A DNA stretch of 60,817 nucleotides from Clostridiaceae bacterium (GTDB lineage: Bacteria > Bacillota > Clostridia > Oscillospirales > Butyricicoccaceae): contig JAEDEU010000002.1 of assembly GCA_016293155.1 (NCBI GenBank), forward strand, positions 1-60,817, given 5' to 3'. This document shows positions 8,291 through 16,611 of the stretch, piece by piece (position 1 is the stretch's first letter; every line of letters starts with the position of its first letter). The notes under the pieces are model-generated. The model was not told the DNA's origin. It did not search any database and saw only the letters and a list, made by a program, of their open reading frames with translations. A program made the translations under genes and the position numbers.

Positions 8291-9136
8291 TCAGGTTTTC
8301 GGATGGTCTGCCCACAGCTCGCGGTACTTCTGCGGCGTCATGCCGACGGTTTTCAAAAAGGCGGCGTGAAAATTTCCCACGCTGTTATAGCCGACCAGAA
8401 AGGCTATTTCCGTCACGGTTTTATCCGTCATCAGCAGCCAGGACTGTGCCTGTCCAATCCTCCGCCGGATTGCATACTGGATGGGCGAATATCCGACCGT
8501 CCGGTGAAATACGCGCGACAGATAGGAAGCATTTTTTCCGACATGCTCCGCGATGTCCTCCAGACAGATATCCTCCAGATAGTGCGCGTCGATGTACTGC
8601 TGAATCTCATGACTGAGCTGAGTGTTTTTATCCATCGCGGTATCGCCGCGGCGGATTGCCTCTCCGCGCAGCAGCAGCAGCAATGCGCACAGCAGATGAT
8701 AGCGGATTTCTTCCTTCTCCGCGCTCATCAGCATAATCATCAGCGATTCCGCCTCCGGAAAGCAGTCCGCCGCATGCAGCACCGGCGTGCAGCCCTGCGG
8801 AATCAGGATGTTGTCCGGCTGCCGCCCGATCTGGATATTGGTCGCAATGCACCAGATGATATCCATGCCGTCCTGCGTATCCGTGTGCTCATCGTGCACG
8901 ACACCGGCGTTATAGATCAGAATATCGCCTGCGCTGACGGCATACAGCCGCCCGTCCACGGTATTCAGCCCGTGTCCGCTGCGCACCAGTACGATCTCCA
9001 CGCGGTCATCGTGTACATGCATAGCGCGGATGGTTTTGTTTTTGACCCGATCCTCCATCTTGACGGAAATCAGCTTCGGCTTTCGCCAAAAACTACTCTC
9101 CACGGTTTCATAACTCGGCTTGAGAAACATTGCCAT
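8291..9136 (-). CDS. AraC-family transcriptional regulator
   Basis: 281-aa regulator. Residues about 20-110 form a cupin sensor (HVHDDRVEIVLVRSG and AGDILIYNAGVVHDEH), the type that binds small ligands. The C-terminal 100 residues hold two helix-turn-helix motifs (LEDIAEHVGKNASYLSRVFH and VTEIAFLVGYNSVGNFHAAF). Start set at 9136: AAGGGGG is 8 nt from that ATG, while the upstream GTG has no SD. It lies between the isomerase and oxidoreductase genes, each isolated by terminators, and is the obvious candidate to control both through the shared boxes. Its own promoter lacks those boxes. Confidence 0.92.
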   Translation of the reverse strand: MAMFLKPSYETVESSFWRKPKLISVKMEDRVKNKTIRAMHVHDDRVEIVLVRSGHGLNTVDGRLYAVSAGDILIYNAGVVHDEHTDTQDGMDIIWCIATNIQIGRQPDNILIPQGCTPVLHAADCFPEAESLMIMLMSAEKEEIRYHLLCALLLLLRGEAIRRGDTAMDKNTQLSHEIQQYIDAHYLEDICLEDIAEHVGKNASYLSRVFHRTVGYSPIQYAIRRRIGQAQSWLLMTDKTVTEIAFLVGYNSVGNFHAAFLKTVGMTPQKYRELWADHPKT

Positions 9137-9159
9137 ACAACACACCCCCTTACAGGTTC

Positions 9160-9188
9160 ATTATACGGCATTGCACAAACGCCGGCAA
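9160..9188 (-). promoter_or_regulatory. Promoter of the AraC gene
   Basis: TTGCCG at 9183-9188, 17-nt spacer, TATAAT at 9160-9165. No GTCAA box nearby, so it is probably constitutive or differently regulated from its presumed targets. Confidence 0.65.
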
Positions 9189-9190
9189 GC

Positions 9191-9221
9191 AAAAACTGCA
9201 CCCGCAGAGCTGCGGGTGCAG
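9191..9221 (-). terminator. Terminator after the isomerase gene
   Basis: Perfect 12-bp stem CTGCACCCGCAG/CTGCGGGTGCAG with a 2-nt loop, then TTTTT on the minus strand. Confidence 0.92.
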
Positions 9222-9242
9222 AAAGTGATATGATTCAATCAA

Positions 9243-10175
9243 TCAGATCTGATAGCCGACGGACTTCAGGTAATCCACGCTTGCCTTGACATCGCGCAGG
9301 GAGGTATCGGAGTTGCGCGGATCGCGCTCCTGCTCGATGGTGATGTAGCCGCTGTAGCCGATGTCCTTCAGGCACTTGCGGATTGCCGGATAATCCAGCG
9401 AGCCGGTGCCGATCGGGCACATCGAGCCCTTTCCGCAGCCCTCGAAGAAGCGGATGTGCTCGCCGAGCACCTCGCGGTAAACCTTCTCGTCAACGTCCTT
9501 GAAGTGAACGTAGTCCAGACGGTCTGCATACTTGGTCAGGTACTCCACCGGATCCATATCCGAATAATACAGATGACCGGTATCCAGGCACAGACCTGCA
9601 ACCTCATACGGGATATCACGAACGACCTTTTCGATCTCGTCGGAGAATTCGATGTAGCCGCCTGCGTGCGGATGAATGACCGGACGCACGCCCCACTTGT
9701 TGGCACGCTCGCAGACTGCGCGGACATTGCTCATGAATGCTGCCCATTCCTCGTCATTCAGACGCGGGGAACGATCGCTGTGACCTGCGGCATAGTCGCG
9801 CTCATCATGACCCCAGTCCATGACCGTCATGTACGGAGTCGGGAACTTCTGTCCCTCGTACATCGGCAGCTTGGGCAGCTTCGGGTCGGTAATCAGCTTA
9901 CAAATGTCGTCAACTGCATTCAGCACGCTCTCCTGATTTTCCGGATCGAGCAGATCATGGAAGATGGTACCGGCTACGATCGCCAGACCGTTCTTGTTCA
10001 GCTCTGCGGAAACCGCCTCTACGTCAATCGGCAGATAGCCATACGGTCCAAGCTCAATTGCGCTGTAGCCCGCCTGAGCTGCCTCGGACAGCACGCGCTG
10101 CCACGGCGGCAGATACGGATTTTTCGGATCATCTACGCCCCAGCAGCACGGCGCACCGCAAATTCTGATTTCCAT
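9243..10175 (-). CDS. Sugar phosphate isomerase/epimerase, IolE-like TIM barrel
   Basis: 310-aa AP-endonuclease-2-type TIM barrel. Features include GYSAIELGPYG in the first barrel strands, HPHAGGYIEF and CLDTGHLYYSDMDP (metal ligands His/Asp/Glu) and YVHFKDVD with TIEQERDP near the end. The motif set resembles inosose dehydratase (IolE) and related epimerases; the exact reaction is not certain. The start at 10175 has SD AGGAGG 8 nt upstream; the open frame continues 48 codons further but over the promoter. Monocistronic, sharing promoter boxes with the Gfo/Idh gene. Confidence 0.88.
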   Translation of the reverse strand: MEIRICGAPCCWGVDDPKNPYLPPWQRVLSEAAQAGYSAIELGPYGYLPIDVEAVSAELNKNGLAIVAGTIFHDLLDPENQESVLNAVDDICKLITDPKLPKLPMYEGQKFPTPYMTVMDWGHDERDYAAGHSDRSPRLNDEEWAAFMSNVRAVCERANKWGVRPVIHPHAGGYIEFSDEIEKVVRDIPYEVAGLCLDTGHLYYSDMDPVEYLTKYADRLDYVHFKDVDEKVYREVLGEHIRFFEGCGKGSMCPIGTGSLDYPAIRKCLKDIGYSGYITIEQERDPRNSDTSLRDVKASVDYLKSVGYQI

Positions 10176-10223
10176 ATTGGGTTCCTCCTGTTTGATTCTT
10201 ATATTGATTCGGTTCTTTGCTTG

Positions 10224-10336
10224 ATTGTCTGTATTATAGCGAGATTTCCCCTGCTTTGTATACGAAATATTGACCTGGTTTAAGGGGAAATTTTGAAAAA
10301 ATCGCCTCTTTTTCCGCAAACCTCATATATTTTGAC
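10224..10336 (-). promoter_or_regulatory. Isomerase promoter with paired GTCAA boxes
   Basis: TATAAT at 10233-10238, no recognisable -35. GTCAATATTTCG (10263-10274) lies 24 nt upstream of the -10 and GTCAAAATATATG (10324-10336) 62 bp above that. Spacings match the Gfo/Idh promoter (24 and 63), as does the 18-bp core 10224-10241. Confidence 0.7.
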
Positions 10337-10374
10337 TTTTTCTGCCTGCTTTCCGATTTCTCCCGCTCCGCACG

Positions 10375-10410
10375 AAAAAAGCCCCTCCGGAGCCGCTGTC
10401 CGGAGGGACT
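10375..10410 (-). terminator. Terminator after eno
   Basis: An 11-bp stem AGTCCCTCCGG/CCGGAGGGGCT with one GU pair, followed by six T residues on the minus strand. Confidence 0.92.
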
Positions 10411-10416
10411 CAATTG

Positions 10417-11727
10417 TTACTGCTTCAGATTCCAGAATGCCTGCCTGCCCAGATACTGCGCGCAGCCGTCCAGCTCTTCCTCGATGCGCAGCAGCTGATT
10501 GTATTTTGCCACGCGGTCGGTACGAGACGGGGCGCCGGTTTTGATCTGTCCGGCATTCAGCGCCACCGCAAGGTCGGCAATCGTGGTATCCGCCGTTTCA
10601 CCGGAGCGGTGGGAAATCACCGCCGTATAGCCCGCGCGCTGTGCGGTCTGCACCGCCTGCATGGTCTCGGTCAGCGTGCCGATCTGATTGACCTTAATCA
10701 GAATCGAATTGGCCGCCTGCTTCTTGATTCCCCGCTTGAGGCGCTTGGTATTGGTCACAAACAGGTCATCGCCGACCAGCTGCACCTTGCTGCCCAGCGA
10801 CTGCGTGAGCGCCTTCCAGCCGTCCCAGTCCTCCTCGGCAAGTCCGTCCTCCAGCGAGATGATCGGATACCGCTCGGTCAGCTTTTCCCAGTAGCGGATG
10901 AGCTGCTCGGTGGTCATGCGGATGCCCGCCTTGGGCAGCCGGTAGCACTTTTCTCCGGCGTTCCACCATTCGGACGATGCCGCATCCATCGCCAGCAGAA
11001 AATCCTTCTCCGGACGATAGCCGGCGCGCTCGACCGCCTTGAGGATCAGCTCAATTGCCTGCTCATCGCTGTCCAGATTGGGCGCATAGCCGCCCTCATC
11101 GCCCACACCGGCGGCAGGCGTACCGCAGTCGCGCAGGACGGTTTTCAGCGTGTGGAACACCTCGGTGCACATGCGCAGTCCCTCGCGGAAGTTGGGCGCG
11201 GACACCGGCATAATCATGAACTCCTGAATGTCCACATTATTCGCCGCGTGTGCGCCGCCGTTCAGGATGTTCATCATGGGCACGGGCAGCGTGTTCGCCT
11301 GTCTGCCGCCGAGATACCGGTAAAGAGACATGCCCAGCGCCTTTGCGGATGCCCGTGCACACGCCAGAGAAACGCTCAGAATGGCGTTTGCGCCCAGCCG
11401 GGACTTATTCTCTGTCCCGTCCAGCTGAATCATTTTGCGGTCGATTTCGCCCTGCCGTGAGGCGTCCATGCCGATCAGTGTCTGTGCGATCTCGCCGCTG
11501 ACCGCGTCCGCCGCCTTCTGCACGCCCTTGCCGCCGTAGCGCACATCCCCATCCCGCTTCTCGCACGCCTCGTAAATGCCGGTGGACGCGCCGGACGGCA
11601 CCGCCGCACGCCCGCAGACAATGCCGCATTCGCCCTCGACATATACATCCGCCTCGACGGTCGGATTGCCGCGCGAGTCCAAAATTTCCCGTCCGATGAT
11701 CTCTACAATTTCAATGCTCTGTCTCAT
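10417..11727 (-). CDS. eno: Enolase
   Basis: 436-aa cytosolic enolase, interconverting 2-phosphoglycerate and phosphoenolpyruvate with Mg2+. Full family length. Diagnostic segments: REILDSRGNPTVEADV (N-terminal), GAHAANN, catalytic Glu region DEGGYAPN, metal ligand in ISLEDGLAEEDWDGW, LVGDDLFVTNTKRL, and SHRSGETADTTIADLAV. GGAGGAG precedes the ATG. Last gene of the glycolytic cluster, but a strong hairpin sits just 23 nt upstream, so it depends on read-through or a promoter near the end of gpmI. Confidence 0.98.
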   Translation of the reverse strand: MRQSIEIVEIIGREILDSRGNPTVEADVYVEGECGIVCGRAAVPSGASTGIYEACEKRDGDVRYGGKGVQKAADAVSGEIAQTLIGMDASRQGEIDRKMIQLDGTENKSRLGANAILSVSLACARASAKALGMSLYRYLGGRQANTLPVPMMNILNGGAHAANNVDIQEFMIMPVSAPNFREGLRMCTEVFHTLKTVLRDCGTPAAGVGDEGGYAPNLDSDEQAIELILKAVERAGYRPEKDFLLAMDAASSEWWNAGEKCYRLPKAGIRMTTEQLIRYWEKLTERYPIISLEDGLAEEDWDGWKALTQSLGSKVQLVGDDLFVTNTKRLKRGIKKQAANSILIKVNQIGTLTETMQAVQTAQRAGYTAVISHRSGETADTTIADLAVALNAGQIKTGAPSRTDRVAKYNQLLRIEEELDGCAQYLGRQAFWNLKQ

Positions 11728-11750
11728 CGCAATTCTCCTCCGAATACGCC

Positions 11751-11788
11751 AAAAAGGCGGTCATCTCTGAAAAACAAAGATGACCGCC
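11751..11788 (-). terminator. Terminator or attenuator between gpmI and eno
   Basis: An 11-bp perfect stem GGCGGTCATCT/AGATGACCGCC with an 11-nt loop and TTTTT on the minus strand. It looks like an efficient terminator, yet eno starts 23 nt further on, leaving no space for a promoter in between. Confidence 0.85.
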
Positions 11789-11820
11789 CTTCGGTGCAGT
11801 ATTGAATGATAGGACGCTGC

Positions 11821-13338
11821 TTACTTCACGATCAGCGACTCGCCGTCCATCTCAGCCGGCTGCGGCAGACCGAGAATCTCCAGCATGGTCGGAGCGATAT
11901 CCGCCAGACGACCCGGCTTCAGCTCGCCCTCGTAGCCGACCATTGCCAGCGGAACCGGATTGCAGGAATGCGCGGTGAACGGAGACTTCTCGTCGTCCTC
12001 GAGCATCTGATCCGCGTTGCCGTGGTCTGCGGTGATGAGTGCTGCGCCGCCTGCCTTGAGGATGGCATCGACGGTTCTGCCCACGCAGGTATCCACTGCC
12101 TCAACGGCTGCAACCGCTGCATCAAACACGCCGGTGTGACCGACCATGTCGCAGTTTGCGTAGTTGAGGATGATGACGTCGAACTTGCCGCTCTCGATCT
12201 CCTCGACAACCTTATCGCATACCAGATATGCGCTCATCTCCGGCTGGAGATCGTAGGTTGCAACCTTCGGGGACTTGATGAGGTCACGGGACTCGTTCTT
12301 GTACGGAGCCTCTACGCCGCCGTTGAAGAAGAACGTAACGTGTGCGTACTTCTCGGTCTCTGCGATGCGCAGCTGAGTCAGACCGTTCTCCGCGATATAC
12401 TCGCCAAAGGTATTGGTCAGCGACTGCGGCTTGAATGCAACGTGTACGTTCGGCATGGTTGCATCGTACTGCGTCATGCAGACATAGTACAGCGGGAAGA
12501 AGCCGTTGCGGCGCTCAAAGCCGGCAAAGTCCGGATCCACCAGCGTGCGGGTGATCTCACGCGCACGGTCCGGGCGGAAGTTTGCAAAGATAATCGAGTC
12601 GTTCGGCTGGATGGTCGCGCCCTCTGCGCAGACAACCGGAACCACGAACTCATCGGTGACGCCCTCGTCGTAGGAAGCCTTGACCGCAGCGACCGGGTCC
12701 GCATTCTTGACGCCCTCGCCGTATACCATTGCGGCATACGCCTTCTCCAGGCGGTCGAAGCGGTTGTCACGGTCCATTGCGTAGTAACGGCCCTCGACGG
12801 TTGCGATCTTGCCGACGCCCAGCTCGGTCAGCTTGTCCTGCATTGCCTGTACAAAGTCCGCACCGGAGGTCGGCGGAACGTCACGGCCGTCCAGGAAGCA
12901 GTGCACGTACACCTTGGTCAGGCCGTTCTTCTTTGCCAGCTCCACCAGAGCGCAGATGTGGTCAAAGTGCGAGTGAACGCCGCCGTCCGACATCAGACCG
13001 TAGATGTGCAGTGCGGAATCGTTCTTCTTGCAGTTCTCCACAGCGCCCAGGAATGCCTCGTTCTGGAAGAACGCGCCGTCCTGAATGGACTTGGTGATGC
13101 GGGTCAGCTCCTGATACACAACGCGGCCTGCGCCGATGTTGGTATGACCGACCTCACTGTTGCCCATCTGACCGTCCGGCAGACCGACATCCATGCCGGA
13201 AGCGCCCAGCTGAGTGACAGCACCCTCGGCAAACAGGCGGTCCAAATTCGGAGTTTTTGCTGCGTGGATGGCATTGCCCATGTCGCTGTCGCGCAGTCCG
13301 TAGCCGTCCATGATAATGAGTATTAACGGTTTTTTCAT
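11821..13338 (-). CDS. gpmI: 2,3-bisphosphoglycerate-independent phosphoglycerate mutase
   Basis: 505-aa Mn-dependent mutase converting 3-phosphoglycerate to 2-phosphoglycerate. Alkaline-phosphatase-superfamily features: LIIMDGYGLRDSDMGNA at the N-terminus, the phosphoserine loop DGQMGNSEVGH, FLDGRDVPPTSG for substrate binding, YANCDMVGHTG and ITADHGNADQM near the C-terminus for metal binding. The ATG at 13338 is preferred over the upstream GTG because AAAGGTG is suitably spaced. Between tpiA and eno in the glycolytic cluster. Confidence 0.97.
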   Translation of the reverse strand: MKKPLILIIMDGYGLRDSDMGNAIHAAKTPNLDRLFAEGAVTQLGASGMDVGLPDGQMGNSEVGHTNIGAGRVVYQELTRITKSIQDGAFFQNEAFLGAVENCKKNDSALHIYGLMSDGGVHSHFDHICALVELAKKNGLTKVYVHCFLDGRDVPPTSGADFVQAMQDKLTELGVGKIATVEGRYYAMDRDNRFDRLEKAYAAMVYGEGVKNADPVAAVKASYDEGVTDEFVVPVVCAEGATIQPNDSIIFANFRPDRAREITRTLVDPDFAGFERRNGFFPLYYVCMTQYDATMPNVHVAFKPQSLTNTFGEYIAENGLTQLRIAETEKYAHVTFFFNGGVEAPYKNESRDLIKSPKVATYDLQPEMSAYLVCDKVVEEIESGKFDVIILNYANCDMVGHTGVFDAAVAAVEAVDTCVGRTVDAILKAGGAALITADHGNADQMLEDDEKSPFTAHSCNPVPLAMVGYEGELKPGRLADIAPTMLEILGLPQPAEMDGESLIVK

Positions 13339-13353
13339 AAAATACACCTTTTT

Positions 13354-13378
13354 TTCGATAAATTTTGATTCGATAAAT
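13354..13378 (-). repeat. Direct repeat upstream of gpmI
   Basis: Two exact copies of a 10-bp unit (TTCGATAAAT on the plus strand) at 13354-13363 and 13369-13378, start-to-start 15 bp, between the tpiA terminator and the gpmI SD. Possible operator; no clear promoter hexamers nearby. Confidence 0.45.
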
Positions 13379-13402
13379 GTGAAAGAGTCAGAGAAATTTT
13401 TG

Positions 13403-13433
13403 AAAAAAGGCGGACTGTTTTGCGCAGCCCGCC
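13403..13433 (-). terminator. Terminator after tpiA
   Basis: A 9-bp stem GGCGGGCTG/CAGTCCGCC with a GU pair, 7-nt loop, then six T residues on the minus strand. It implies gpmI is transcribed separately or by read-through. Confidence 0.88.
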
Positions 13434-13453
13434 CCGTTTTTCAAACGATGAAA

Positions 13454-14224
13454 TTACTGATTAGCTGCCTCGATGATTGCGGTGAATGCGTCAGCCTTCA
13501 GGGAAGCGCCGCCGATCAGGCCGCCGTCAACGTCCGGCTTGGACAGCAGCTCTGCTGCGTTGCCGGCGTTCATGGAGCCGCCGTACTGAACGGTGATTGC
13601 ACGTGCAGCGCGAGCGCCGTACAGCTCTCTCAGGCAGTCGCGGATTGCGCCGCAAACCTCGTTTGCCTGGTCAGCGGTAGCGGTCTTGCCGGTGCCGATT
13701 GCCCAGATCGGCTCGTAAGCGATGACAACCTTCTTGACGTCGTCAACTGCTACGCCGTTCAGAGCGCACTTTACCTGCTTGCGGACAACCTCCGGCCAGA
13801 TGTCGAGCTCTCTCTCCTCGAGGGACTCGCCGACACAGACGATCGGACGCAGACCGTTCTCGATTGCGACCTTGACCTTCTTGTTGACGGTCTCGTCGGT
13901 CTCAGCGAAGTACTGACGGCGCTCGGAATGGCCGATGATAACGTACTTGACGCCCAGCTCCTTGAGCATATCAGCGGAGATCTCGCCGGTGTATGCGCCC
14001 TTCGGCTCGAAGTGCATGTTCTCAGCACCGATTGCAATCTTGGAGCCCTTTGCTGCCTTAACTGCTGCCGGAATGTCAACATACGGTACGCACAGTACCA
14101 TCTCGCACCACTTTACCTTGGATACGAGCGGCTTCATCTCCTCGATCAGAGCCTTTGCCTGGCTCGGAGTCATGTTCATCTTCCAGTTGCCTGCGATGAT
14201 AGTCTTACGATATCTGCGATTCAT
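13454..14224 (-). CDS. tpiA: Triosephosphate isomerase
   Basis: 256-aa TIM-barrel enzyme interconverting dihydroxyacetone phosphate and glyceraldehyde 3-phosphate. Catalytic Lys15 in AGNWKMN, electrophile His99 in VIIGHSERRQYF and base Glu171 in AYEPIWAIGTG; the phosphate loop GGASLKADAF is near the C-terminus. The N-terminus is a few residues longer than typical. Second gene of the pgk-tpiA transcript; AAAGGGG is the likely SD. Confidence 0.98.
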   Translation of the reverse strand: MNRRYRKTIIAGNWKMNMTPSQAKALIEEMKPLVSKVKWCEMVLCVPYVDIPAAVKAAKGSKIAIGAENMHFEPKGAYTGEISADMLKELGVKYVIIGHSERRQYFAETDETVNKKVKVAIENGLRPIVCVGESLEERELDIWPEVVRKQVKCALNGVAVDDVKKVVIAYEPIWAIGTGKTATADQANEVCGAIRDCLRELYGARAARAITVQYGGSMNAGNAAELLSKPDVDGGLIGGASLKADAFTAIIEAANQ

Positions 14225-14292
14225 GTTGGAAAACCCCTTTCGTACAGGAACAATTGCTTGTCCTGCTGTCTTTCTCTGCTTTCTATATCGAC

Positions 14293-14314
14293 CACCGGAG
14301 CCTGCGCTCCGGTG
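14293..14314 (-). other. Intergenic hairpin between pgk and tpiA
   Basis: Perfect 9-bp stem CACCGGAGC/GCTCCGGTG with a 4-nt loop, no U-tract on either side. More likely an mRNA processing or stability element than a terminator. Confidence 0.55.
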
Positions 14315-14335
14315 AGATCGCCAAATGAAATATAA

Positions 14336-15541
14336 TTACTTGTCCTGGAGGCACGCGATGCCCGGCAGAACCTTACCCTCCATGAACTCCAGGGAAGCGC
14401 CGCCGCCGGTGGAGATGTGGGTCATCTTGTCCGCATAGCCCAGCTGCTGAACTGCTGCTGCGGAGTCGCCGCCGCCGATGATGGTGATCGCATCGGTGTT
14501 GCTCAGAGCCTCTGCGACAGCCTTGGTGCCGACTGCGAACTTCTCGAACTCGAATACGCCCATCGGTCCGTTCCAGATGACGGTGCCTGCGTCTGCAACT
14601 GCATTGCAGTACAGCTCAACGGTCTTCGGTCCGATGTCCAGACCCTGCCAGCCGTCCGGAATCTCGCCTGCTGCAACGACCTGATCGTTTGCGGTCGGAG
14701 CGAAATCGTCAGCGATTACGGTATCAATCGGCAGCAGGAGCTTAACACCCTTCGCCTGTGCCTTCTCGATCATCTCGAGGGCGTAATTCTTCCAGTCCTC
14801 CTCCAGCAGGGAGTTGCCGATCTTGCCGCCCTGTGCTGCGGAGAAGGTGTATGCCATGCCGCCGCCGATGATGATGGTATCAGCGATTTCCAGCAGGTTG
14901 TTGATAACGCCGATCTTGGAGGAAACCTTGGAGCCGCCCAGAATTGCAACCAGCGGACGCTTCGGAGCAGCCAGTGCGCCGCCGATGACGTCCAGCTCCT
15001 TCTGGATCAGGAAGCCGGAAACTGCCGGCAGGTATGCAGCAACGCCTGCGGTGGAAGCGTGTGCGCGGTGTACGGTGCCGAATGCGTCCGAAACATAAAC
15101 GCCCTCTGCGCCGGCCAGATCAGCCAGAGCCTTTGCGAAATCCGGATCGTTCTTGGTCTCGCCCTTGTCATAGCGCAGGTTCTCGAGCAGCAGGATCTGA
15201 CCCGGCTGCAGTGCTGCTGCCTTTGCCTGTGCATCCTCACCGACGATATCCTTTGCCAGAATGACTTCCTTGCCCAGCAGCTCGCTCAGACGTGCTGCAA
15301 CAGGAGCCATCGAAAGCTCCGGCTTCCACTCGCCCTTCGGCTTGCCCATGTGAGAGCATGCGATGACTGCCGCATTCTGCTCCAGCAGGTACTGGATGGT
15401 CGGCAGAGCTGCACGGATACGCTTGTCATCGGTAATGACACCGCTTCCGTCCTTTGCCATCGGTACGTTAAAATCGCAGCGCAGCAGAACCTTCTTGCCT
15501 GCTACATCAATGTCCTTGACGCTCTTCTTGTTGTACTCCAT
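14336..15541 (-). CDS. pgk: Phosphoglycerate kinase
   Basis: 401-aa kinase making ATP from 1,3-bisphosphoglycerate and ADP. RCDFNVPM with substrate-binding Asp/Asn at the N-terminus, SHMGKPKGEW, LENLRYDKGE, GGSKVSSKIGVI, NGPMGVFE and GGGDSAAAVQ of the nucleotide-binding lobe are all present. Start chosen at 15541 (AAGGAG 10 nt upstream); the frame extends 14 codons further without support. First gene of the glycolytic cluster; a gap gene, commonly upstream of pgk in Firmicutes, is absent. Confidence 0.97.
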   Translation of the reverse strand: MEYNKKSVKDIDVAGKKVLLRCDFNVPMAKDGSGVITDDKRIRAALPTIQYLLEQNAAVIACSHMGKPKGEWKPELSMAPVAARLSELLGKEVILAKDIVGEDAQAKAAALQPGQILLLENLRYDKGETKNDPDFAKALADLAGAEGVYVSDAFGTVHRAHASTAGVAAYLPAVSGFLIQKELDVIGGALAAPKRPLVAILGGSKVSSKIGVINNLLEIADTIIIGGGMAYTFSAAQGGKIGNSLLEEDWKNYALEMIEKAQAKGVKLLLPIDTVIADDFAPTANDQVVAAGEIPDGWQGLDIGPKTVELYCNAVADAGTVIWNGPMGVFEFEKFAVGTKAVAEALSNTDAITIIGGGDSAAAVQQLGYADKMTHISTGGGASLEFMEGKVLPGIACLQDK

Positions 15542-15620
15542 AGGTCTTACACTCCTTAACTCAAAATATCTGATTGAAAACAATTACGCAGTCCTGCGCA
15601 ACATTATCCCAAAATGATTT

Positions 15621-15666
15621 TTCATCCCTACGGGATGATTATACCTGTTTTGATATCGGATTTCAA
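15621..15666 (-). promoter_or_regulatory. pgk promoter with a +1 hairpin
   Basis: TTGAAA at 15661-15666, 17-nt spacer, TATAAT at 15638-15643. The predicted transcript begins with a perfect hairpin TCATCCC-GTA-GGGATGA (15621-15637), which could protect the 5' end of the glycolytic mRNA. Confidence 0.8.
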
Positions 15667-15719
15667 GGCGCATTGAGAAAAAAATGCCTATTTTACGCAA
15701 TTTTTTCCGCCCAAAACCA

Positions 15720-16592
15720 TCATTTGCGCTCTTCGCCGTAATATGCTACGGCGATTGCATCCGGTCCGGTATTGGTTGTTACGGCGCAGCCGATCGGATA
15801 GCGGCGCACATCCGCAAAGCCGGACTGACGCAGCAGCAGCTCGGTCTGCTCGACAATTCCCGCCGGACAGTCCGCATACAGCAGATATGCCGTCTGCTTC
15901 TCCGGCTCCACTGCGCGCTTCATGACCAGCTGAGTGATCTTGGTGGGCACGCTCTTGTCGCCGCGGGTTTTTGCCTGAACATCCACGCTGCCGGCATAGA
16001 CATGCGACAGAGGACGCATACCCAGTGCACCTCCGACAAACGCCAGTCCGCCCGAAATGCGTCCGCTCTTTTGCAGATGCTTGAGGCTGAACACGCCCAG
16101 ATAGGCCTCCGAGCTTTTGATGCGGTGCTTTGCGTTTTCCACGATCTGCGCAAACGGCATACCCGCCATGCGCGCCCGTGCCGCCTCGACCACGATGCGT
16201 CCGTAGATATACGTATAGGTCTCGGAATCCAGAATTTCAATCGTCATATCCTCGCCGCACTCGGAATAAAACATATCGCGTGCGATATTTGCCGCCTGGA
16301 ACGAGCCGGAGCCTGAGCCGTTAATCATAATGCCCATTGCGTGCGTGCAGCCCGCGTCATGTGCGCGCCGGAACACCGTCAGGCAGTCCTGTACGGTCGT
16401 CTGTGCCGTGGACGGGATCTCCTCGCTCTCGCGCAGCAGCTTCCAGTACTCCTCCGGAGTGATGTCAAAATACTCGCGAAAGGTGCGGTCTCCGGCTGTG
16501 ACCAGAATCGGAATGATTTCAATTCCGAATTTTTCCACTTCCTCCTTGGGGATATCCGCCGAGGAATCCGTAAAGATACATATTTTTTCCAT
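15720..16592 (-). CDS. DegV family fatty-acid-binding protein
   Basis: 290-aa DegV-family protein. TDSSADIPKEEVEKF at the N-terminus and the FRRAHDAG...MIINGSGSGSFQAA region match the family, whose members bind a fatty acid and in some Firmicutes serve as FakB subunits of fatty-acid kinase. No fakA is in the window, so that role is only a possibility. Start at 16592 with GGGAGG 5 nt upstream; the frame continues into trmL. Nineteen nucleotides downstream of trmL, so probably cotranscribed. Confidence 0.88.
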   Translation of the reverse strand: MEKICIFTDSSADIPKEEVEKFGIEIIPILVTAGDRTFREYFDITPEEYWKLLRESEEIPSTAQTTVQDCLTVFRRAHDAGCTHAMGIMINGSGSGSFQAANIARDMFYSECGEDMTIEILDSETYTYIYGRIVVEAARARMAGMPFAQIVENAKHRIKSSEAYLGVFSLKHLQKSGRISGGLAFVGGALGMRPLSHVYAGSVDVQAKTRGDKSVPTKITQLVMKRAVEPEKQTAYLLYADCPAGIVEQTELLLRQSGFADVRRYPIGCAVTTNTGPDAIAVAYYGEERK

Positions 16593-16611
16593 TTTTCCTC
16601 CCAAAATTGCC

